Source: Symbiodinium natans (lineage: Eukaryota; Sar; Dinophyceae; Suessiales; Symbiodiniaceae). Taken from it: a stretch of DNA of 33,937 nt. The notes below the pieces were generated by a model, which saw only the letters and a list, made by a program, of their open reading frames with translations, did no database searches and was not told the DNA's origin. Of this stretch, positions 27,732 to 33,937 are shown piece after piece. The stretch spans positions 1,018,404 through 1,052,340 of the forward strand of contig CAJNDS010000202.1 in the NCBI GenBank assembly GCA_905221605.1, written 5' to 3'. A program made the position numbers and the translations under genes. Each line of letters begins with the position of its first letter. Positions within the stretch are counted from its first letter, which is position 1.

Positions 27732-29222
27732 ATGGACCCATCATGGCAAGAGGACGCGCGTCGCGCTGTGCGCATGGGGCTTCTCTTCGCAGAGCGCAGC
27801 ATCGACGCCTTGCTACCTCCGGCAGGCCTCGCGGAGGCTGCAGCTGGCCTTCCACCGCCTGGCATCGAGGATGCGCGCGCAGTTTCCCAGGCCCCCCGCT
27901 CCACTATGTCAACTGGACAGCTCCGTGGACTTCCTCGCCCTCCACGTCCGCCAGCACGTGTACCTTCGCCTTGGGCACAGGGCGCCCCAGTGAACAGCTC
28001 CAGCAATCGTGCTTCCCCCTCCAGTGCGCGCCTCCAAGGTCCGCCGCGAGGGATTTCGGCCAAACCACGCAGTGGGCTCCCCTCGGCACAAGCTCGCGAT
28101 GCCCCTAAACCTCCTGCAGTCCCTGCTCGCCCTCGCCTGGCACGTGCTGCACAACCAAGATGCGCTACTGGGGCAATCGGCGCAGCGCCGCCAGTCATCA
28201 CCACACGCAGCTTTGCACTTGGGGAGCATCGCGGCGCCAGTGGACCTCCACCCCGCGTACGTCCACGCCTGCAAGCATCTCGTACTTTGCAGTCTCGTGA
28301 AGGCAGTGGCCGCGCTCGCTCCCGCAGTCCAGCCAGCACACGGAATGCTGGGACCTCACCTTCGTCGTCGGGGCTGAGGCCAAAGATGGCAGCTCGCCCT
28401 CCTTTAGGAGGACGAGGAAGTAGCACCGGCACACCTTCGCAGCCAGCTCCGCTGACAGTATTTCGGTCTGCCCAAACAGCTACTCAAGCGGCTACTCGGA
28501 AGGGCACGGCCAAGCAGAAGCGAGCCAACCTTACCACCGTCTCTGCTTCCCCCACCTCACCGACAACTTTGAAGCCTGCGACCTCACCTCCATTGCGTTT
28601 GCCGGCAGGGCTACACATTATCGGCTTACCCCGACGGCCCAACATCAGCCAGTTGGAGGCTCTTCTGAGCCATGTGGCGGGAATCTCGCCCTCACTGGCT
28701 GCTCTGGAGCCCAGCTTCCAGCTTGCGCAGACCCGACGGAGTTCTCGCAAGTCCCCGGCTTTCTTCTTGTCGCACGTCGCCTTCGCCACGCCGGGCCTGG
28801 CCGACCGCATCCTGAAGGAACTCCTTCCAGCGGCGAGCCAGGACCAGCATGGTCGAGCCAAGCTTGCGTCTCCTGTCGGTACCCTCAAAATCTCACTGGC
28901 CAGGAGGTCAGTGACACCGGCGCTGCCAGCGCCCGAAGTCGACTCCTCAACCAACCCAGCCTCTTCGTTCCCAGCTGCGGAGCTCGACCCGCCTGACGAA
29001 TCTGGTCCCTCGGTCTTCATGGGGCTTCGCCTGGTCCAATTCACAGCGGGTGCTTCGGAAGAGGGCTGGACATGTGTGTGTTGTCGAGACGACATCCTGG
29101 CCACTGACAAGCCCGTACGACTGGAATGCCTCCACGTAGTACATTCAGACTGCCTTGAACGTTGGCTCAACGCCCCGCACGCTCGAGGTCGTTGCCCGGA
29201 GTGCAACGCTCCAGTGCTTTAA
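27732..29222 (+). CDS. ORF1-like protein: basic linker, RRM-like region, RING-H2 finger
   Basis: From ATG 27732 the protein has 496 residues; an ATG at 27657 would add 25. Pyrimidine-rich sequence ending TTGTAG (27711-27716) could be a splice acceptor before this start. Residues 1-290 are Pro/Ser/Ala/Arg-rich and probably disordered. About 295-400 looks RRM-like: LHIIGLPRRP (RNP2-like), helix ISQLEALLSHV, SPAFFLSHVAFAT and TLKISLARR. The C-terminus is a perfect RING-H2, C-x2-C-x14-C-x-H-x2-H-x2-C-x13-C-x2-C, at C448, C451, C466, H468, H471, C474, C488 and C491. RING-H2 fingers usually recruit E2 enzymes for ubiquitin transfer. An endonuclease ORF follows 296 bases later on the same strand, so I infer an ORF1 of a LINE, though a host gene is possible. 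Confidence 0.7.
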   Translation: MDPSWQEDARRAVRMGLLFAERSIDALLPPAGLAEAAAGLPPPGIEDARAVSQAPRSTMSTGQLRGLPRPPRPPARVPSPWAQGAPVNSSSNRASPSSARLQGPPRGISAKPRSGLPSAQARDAPKPPAVPARPRLARAAQPRCATGAIGAAPPVITTRSFALGEHRGASGPPPRVRPRLQASRTLQSREGSGRARSRSPASTRNAGTSPSSSGLRPKMAARPPLGGRGSSTGTPSQPAPLTVFRSAQTATQAATRKGTAKQKRANLTTVSASPTSPTTLKPATSPPLRLPAGLHIIGLPRRPNISQLEALLSHVAGISPSLAALEPSFQLAQTRRSSRKSPAFFLSHVAFATPGLADRILKELLPAASQDQHGRAKLASPVGTLKISLARRSVTPALPAPEVDSSTNPASSFPAAELDPPDESGPSVFMGLRLVQFTAGASEEGWTCVCCRDDILATDKPVRLECLHVVHSDCLERWLNAPHARGRCPECNAPVL

Positions 29223-29518
29223 GGGCTGATCGGCCCTAGGTAGCCTTCTGTGAAATCCACGGTCGCAGTTGTACAGCTTTTGTCCGATTCTTCAACTGCG
29301 CTGCCTTTCTCGTATTTCTTCACCACTCTGCTCGTGGCAGGCTCAGCAGTAAGTAGGCGCTTATGGTCACCTGCTCGCCTTCAGTCATGCGCCCGCCCGG
29401 CATGCTTTCATGCTGCCGAACATGTCCTTCTACACGTCATCGCCAGCTCCTCCCAACCGGCCTCGGCTCTCTAGCCATTCTGTAGTTGACCCCCTTTATT
29501 TCAGTCTCATCCTCTGGC

Positions 29519-30190
29519 ATGGACCTTCTTGAAGATGGTGGCGACTCCTCGTCCTCGGCTCCTTCTACACCTCGCGCGGCTGTTGAAGCGGCCGACGATC
29601 GTCTACTTGTCGCAGTAGGGGAACAACAGTCTCCACCCTCTTTCTCGGGACAATGTTTGGGAGACGACGTGTCCTGGAGAGGCTCGCAAGTGCTCCGCCT
29701 GGCAACCGTCCAGTGCGGCAGCACAGGTCGGAATCGACACCAATGGGGTATTTGGCAGGGGCAGAGCTTGGCCACACTGGGGGCGGATGTGGCCTTTCTC
29801 ACGGAGACGGCGCTGCAGAGCGATGCGCAACACGCGCTAGCGTGCAAAGGCCTGCTTGCCGCTGGCTACCGTGTAGTCAGCCACGGCCGCTCCCCTCAGT
29901 GTCCCAGCTCTGGTTCCACCTCCTCCTCCTCCTCCTCATCTGGGGCCGGCTCAGGCGTCCTCCTTGCAGTTCGGGCAGGCTACTCGGGTGGTTGGAGTGA
30001 TGTCTCCAGGCACGCGTCTGGGAGAGCTGTAGCTGCAGTTTTGCATACTCAAAACGGCCTCAGCCTGAGAGTCGCTGCGATCTACGGCCCAGTCGGTGCC
30101 TGCTTGCCGGACTTTGGGGCCGCCACGCCCCCTCATCTTCCTCCCGACGCCCCAATTCTTCTGTGCAGAAAATATACACCCCCCTACTAG
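29519..30190 (+). pseudogene. LINE family B ORF2 start: endonuclease (EEP) domain, truncated
   Basis: ATG 29519 follows a pyrimidine tract ending TTTCAG (29500-29504). The 223 residues begin with a Ser/Glu-rich leader, then an apurinic-type endonuclease/exonuclease/phosphatase domain: LRLATVQCGSTGR (usual Asn replaced by Gln), DVAFLTETAL (catalytic Glu at about 96), AGYRVVSHGRS, GSGVLLAVRAG and LRVAAIYGPVG. Such domains nick target DNA in LINE retrotransposition. The frame reads APILLC where GDFN should follow, then unrelated RKYTPPY and stop. The catalytic Asp/Asn and His motifs and all reverse transcriptase sequence are missing, so this copy is dead. Confidence 0.75.
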
Positions 30191-32470
30191 CCGTCCCTTT
30201 GCTCCATCGGAGTAAGCAATCAGCACGGCCTCTCAGTGTCTTAAGTCCATCGGCGTTAAAGGGCTGGTCTCCATCACACCGCTCCGTTTGTAGACACCTA
30301 CACCGAGTCCTGTTCCTCGGCGCAAACAAGGGGGGCCTGCCTTCTGTCCCTTGTCGTAGTTAGTACTCCCAGCCTTTCGGGCCACTGTCCCTCTACTCAA
30401 GGATGCTTGGCTGCGTTTAGTACCCGCCATCTCGAACCCTTCGTGGAGAGCGGCGATGACGGTTTCGGAGCTGCTCTGCGATATGGGGGGGGAAGATGGT
30501 GTAGGCCGCAGTAACATCTGTGGGCCATTTCACTCACTCACTCACTCTTGGGATGTTTTTAGGTGTTTCATACGTCCGGCGTATTGCCTTGATGAGTTCG
30601 GTCGTAAAAAGTGAAAAAGCATGATGAACCTCCTTAGAGCGCAGTGCGTTCGCTGTGTCGCTGTTCTAAGAGGGGCTCGACTTGTGGGCTCGCGGATTGC
30701 TGCATGAGAGACTTGAACCCTGGGTCTCGTGAACTGTGAGACAAATGTGAGAGACTTTCACTCCCAGGCTCGCGAAGAGCGGGAGTTTCGTGCTTGTGGA
30801 TCTGCGGGCGTCCGGAGCCAGGAATTTGTGGCGCACACGTCTAGTCTGCAAAATGGCTTCCCGAGGCCTTCGGGCGCTCCTCTCTTCGAAAATCATTCAT
30901 CTTGTGCAGAGAGGTGCAAGAGATGCTTTTTCCGAGACTAAGCTCCAGGGCTTGATAGTCCTTGCTTCGTAGGAGCCCTCACACTTTCGTCTTGTACTGG
31001 GGTCCATGCGCGAGGGCCACCCAACAAAAGGCGTTACAAAAGACTGGCGTGCCCTTCAAGAACACCTGCAAAACCTGGACGAGTCTCACGTGCAGTGGCG
31101 CGCCAAAGCACGTGCCCAAAAAGGAAGAGTGAAGGGTCATGCGAGCGTCATGTGCTTGCACTGTCTGGAGTTGGGGCCCTAGAGGAGCCCTGGGAGGCGT
31201 TGAGAGGTGCGAAACCGGCGGCTTCCGCTGTCGGTGGCCGATGGAGGGTGCGGTTTGCTGACGCTTTTTCATGGCAGAGGGCCTCGTCGCTCTGACCCCC
31301 ACAGAACGCCCGCCTCACCTGCATTGGAGGGACTTCCGTTGCCCAGCCCAAAGGTACGTGCAGGCACGCGCAAAGAAGGACCTTCCCCTGACTGCTTGCC
31401 TCGAATCTGCGTGCATGACATTCAGTGTTTTGCCTCTTGTCACATAGAATGCCGCATCCAAGGGCGTGCCTTTTCACGTACGTTGTGCCTAGCACGCCTC
31501 CCAAGAAGTGTTCTCGGCATGCTTCAGCCTGCTTGCGGTTCAAACTTTCCAGAGACATTCTCTCTCCGCGAAGATGTTCGCCACCGTGACTCAGTGGCAT
31601 GGTTTTTTTGGACTTTGTTCGCACGCCGCCATGCATTCTTCCGCGTCGTTGTAGCAGGTAAGTGGCCTGGTGCTGGCCCGCGAAACCGGATGCCTGACGA
31701 AGCTGGCTGAAGCTTTCAATGTGGCCGAGGCAAGAGTTAGCAGTCAACGCTTGATTCTTGTGTGTTGTGAGCCGCGCATCTGAGACTTCTATTCGAGGAG
31801 GTGGCTCTGGAGTGGTCCGATGGATGCCATGTCATCGGCATCCTGAAGGAACGTCGTCTTGCGCTTTGCTGGTATATGACTCGCATGTGTTTTCCTGCTT
31901 TTTGTCGTGTGAGCTACAGCGGTTTTTTCTCTCCGAAAACGATAATTATGATAACACACTCATCAATACTACAACAACAGGCTCTTACTGTATGCAGCTT
32001 TTTTCTGGAAACGGGCCCAGATCTGCATGTTCTGGAAAAGATCCCCTTTCACGAAGATCGCCTCACACAGGACGCACCTTCCCACGAAGATGCCTTGTTA
32101 GAATATGCACACCTCTCTCAAGTATCCCTAGTGTAGCGTCAAATGGCATATTATGCACCAGAGCACCTCAACTTCAACACCAGAACATGCTGTTAACTAA
32201 TTAGCCCTGTCTTTAGCATTCCCAAAATCCTTAATCAGAGCGGCGGCTTCACGGCGGCATTTTCCTCTTCTGGTTGCTATCATGATCACCTGCTGATTTG
32301 TGTGATGACTGTTATTCGGAACCCCGCCAACTGGTGAAAATATTCCTTCCTCCATGAAAAACAGATATCGTTTTCGTTGCCGACTGCACTATAGGGGAAA
32401 CTTTAGCCACGCCCGTCCCATTGGACCCGACTAGCCCCAGCTTCACCTGCCCCTGAATGCCCCATCACCC
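30191..32470. other. Unassigned DNA after the truncated LINE
   Basis: No reverse transcriptase or other LINE remnant is recognisable after 30190. (ACTC)4 stands at 30533-30548. Frames at 31148-31747 (minus) and 31207-31710 (plus) are the longest, overlap each other, and have no recognised domain. A minus frame at 30517-30233 has a plausible composition but no support. Confidence 0.4.
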
Positions 32471-32483
32471 ATCGTGTTGCGTG

Positions 32484-32732
32484 CTTGGCAGCTTAGAGCA
32501 CGCATTCGCGTGTGCTCGGAGTGCGGCAAAGAACTCGGGATCCCAGAAGACACTTGCAGCTTAGAGCGCGCGTTCGGGCATGTGCTTGGCAGCTTACAGC
32601 ACGCGTTCGCGCGTTTGCTTGGAGTGCGACCGACATGTATAATAAGGATCCCGGAAGACACCAGCAGCTTCGTTAGAGCACGCATTCGCGCGTGTGCTTG
32701 GCAGCTTAGAGCACGCATTCGCGCCGCCAATC
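32484..32732 (+). repeat. GC-rich tandem repeat around CAGCTTAGAGCACGCATTCG
   Basis: CAGCTTAGAGCACGCATTCG-like words recur near 32489, 32549, 32590, 32668 and 32702, often followed by CGTGTGCTTGG. A GGATCCCGGAAGACAC / GGGATCCCAGAAGACAC word alternates with them (32529, 32647), giving a higher-order unit of irregular length. Frames on both strands through it are repeat artefacts. Confidence 0.75.
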
Positions 32733-32784
32733 GTACCGCGACGCTTGGTGCGCAGCGTATCCTTCGCCCGCAAACAAAAGAGGT

Positions 32785-32812
32785 TTCGCGCGCGCGCGTG
32801 TGCGCGCGCGGG
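32785..32812. repeat. Alternating CG/TG tract, Z-DNA-prone
   Basis: TCGCGCGCGCGCGTGTGCGC and the following CGCGCG form an almost unbroken alternating purine-pyrimidine stretch. Confidence 0.8.
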
Positions 32813-32908
32813 TCCTGGATTTTCAAAGGTCTGGTCTAGCGCTTTAGGCTATAGGTCCAGTTTGCTTGCTTCTGGCGTGGACTGCCAGGGGTTGGAGCTG
32901 CAGTCGTG

Positions 32909-32938
32909 CTCGATGCCGAGATTAAATATTTCGGCATC
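32909..32938. other. Inverted repeat around an AT-rich loop
   Basis: CGATGCCGA and TCGGCATCG form a perfect 9-bp stem with an 11-base AT-rich loop (GATTAAATATT). It could form a stable hairpin. It does not precede a T run, and no function is assigned. Confidence 0.4.
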
Positions 32939-33574
32939 GGCACGGACCGCCGTGGTGGTGGCGCTGCTTCCTTCCTCGACCAGAAGGTGGAAGCCCACTT
33001 GATGGCCTGCGGCTTCACCTCCTCGTCACTGGTGCTTCGTCGTGTTCGTAATTGGCAGCAGTGCAAGTGTTTTGTTAGGGAGGGCCTTTTTGTTTGGATG
33101 TCATTTTTCAAAGGGGGGGGCAGTATAGATCAGCCTACTAAACAGTCACTGCCTTTCTCTCGGGTTGCAGTGTCTAGGCGGCGGAGATGGCTGAGCTCAT
33201 GCGGAGGGGGTGTCTCCGTGACGCCTTTTGCCTTTTCAAGGACCACCAACGAAAGGGGTTCTATGATAATGGTGGCGACTCTGTTCGAGATTTGCTATGG
33301 ATCAGTCGCGGAATCGACACTGTTTATTGCCATGTACCGCATCGGTCTTAGGTCCACCCGAATTCCTTGACACGGGTGATGCGTGGGGTATTTCGTTGAC
33401 GGTGCAGAACCTGCAACACCTGGTGTTGTGGACAAAGAGTGGTCTAAGCTTCGTTTCGGCGCTGCAGCAGCCAAGACGGTTGCTGGAATTCATCTTCGCG
33501 CTGTCTGCTTGGCCTGAAAATAGTGGCGTCTGACATCGCATGATTGGGGTTCGGGGGTCCACTGGCTATCCTGA

Positions 33575-33937
33575 CATGCGGTTAAACGCCGCTGGCCGCG
33601 ACCTGAACGGCCCAACTGCCTTGAAAATTTCTTCTCAGGAGCTCATGGCGTGGTAACTAGGCAACAGGCGCGTAGCTTCGGGAAAATGATTGGCTCTTTT
33701 CGGCTTCAGAAGGTGGAGGCTCGGATACTATACGTCCCCTTAAAGTTTACGCTCACTTCCCCGTCCATTTGCGAGGGTTTGTCGCATGTCCCCGCTCGTA
33801 GGGTGCAAGTCAGACCTTACCTGTGGATCCTGGCGGAGCAATTTCGGAGAAAGTACGAAGCACGGAACTTGTTCATTGAGGAAGACGCAGTTTTGTCATC
33901 AAGAAATCCCTGCGACATGAGACCCAGCGAACTACAG
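33575..33937 (+). CDS. Open reading frame running off the right edge (partial, uncertain)
   Basis: After TGA at 33572-33574 the frame stays open for 121 codons to the last base. An acceptor-like TTTCTTCTCAG ends at 33638, and an ATG stands at 33686 (MIGSFRLQKVEARILYV), giving 84 residues inside the window. The later part (PARRVQVRPYLWILAEQFRR, NLFIEEDAVL) is charged and has good protein-like composition. I cannot assign a family. A weak resemblance to the region upstream of Helitron-type helicases (RRVxVRP followed by a helix) is too slight to rely on. Confidence 0.3.

Noticed and set aside
27584-28432. A 282-codon minus-strand frame opposite the RING ORF
   Set aside because: It is a GC-rich shadow of the plus-strand coding sequence; the plus frame has a perfect RING-H2 and context.
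30848-30869. Reverse-strand AGCCATTTTG, resembling the spliced leader
   Set aside because: Only 10 bases match, the following bases differ from the leader, and no coding region starts downstream on that strand.
31148-31747. A 199-codon minus-strand frame
   Set aside because: It overlaps a similar-length plus frame, has no domain, and would be the only minus-strand gene in the window.
1-33937. tRNA or rRNA genes
   Set aside because: GGTTCGA-like words (for example at 7960 and 9630) lack a matching acceptor and anticodon arm. No rRNA-like conserved block was noticed.

Overview
The window reads as nuclear DNA of a dinoflagellate, most like the symbiodiniacean/suessialean type; genus cannot be assigned. 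Four signs support this. A degenerate copy of the dinoflagellate spliced-leader core (GCAGCCATTTTGGCAAG) lies just upstream of a long intron-free coding region. All recognisable coding sequence is on the + strand and uninterrupted by obvious introns, with one gene duplicated at long spacing. Intergenic DNA is full of degenerate TTTAGGG-like islands, minisatellites and microsatellites. The retroelement protein fragments have a sequence pattern that I recall from dinoflagellate predicted proteomes (memory, not a search).

Layout. 1-415: last 49 codons and 3' flank of a paralogue of the gene at 9796-11022, almost identical over the first 409 bases. 415-5500: gene-poor DNA with telomere-like islands, a G-rich tract and a 640-bp (TTTCTCTC)n tract. 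5502-7347: spliced-leader relic followed by a broken TIR/HET-like plus ankyrin-repeat coding region, probably a retroposed cDNA. 9796-11022: intact gene of unknown function. 12.2-12.4 kb: CAG/CAA repeat. 14.2-15.3 kb: 46-bp minisatellite interrupted by a LINE fragment and by a TTAA-flanked foldback element. 15.3-19.8 kb: graveyard of non-LTR retrotransposons. One LINE (family A) copy appears to be split by an insertion that carries the 5'-truncated tail of a different LINE, flanked by a 16-bp direct repeat. 20-21.8 kb: further tandem repeats, including a 36-bp unit. 22471-23223: intact gene of unknown function. 25053-26054: intact Xi-class glutathione transferase / glutathionyl-hydroquinone reductase, the best assigned gene here. 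26.8-27.5 kb: tandem monomers directly upstream of a second LINE-like element (family B), which encodes an ORF1-like protein with an RRM-like region and a C-terminal RING-H2 finger, followed by an endonuclease ORF2 that stops where its GDFN motif should be. 30.2-33.9 kb: mostly unassigned, with a GC-rich tandem repeat and an open reading frame running off the right edge.

The genes do not form a visible pathway. The most unusual candidate is the family B element, which pairs a RING-H2 ubiquitin-ligase-type finger with a LINE endonuclease. The nested LINE, the TTAA foldback element and the spliced-leader-marked ankyrin retrocopy also deserve checking. No search could be run: homology statements rest on motif recognition by eye.
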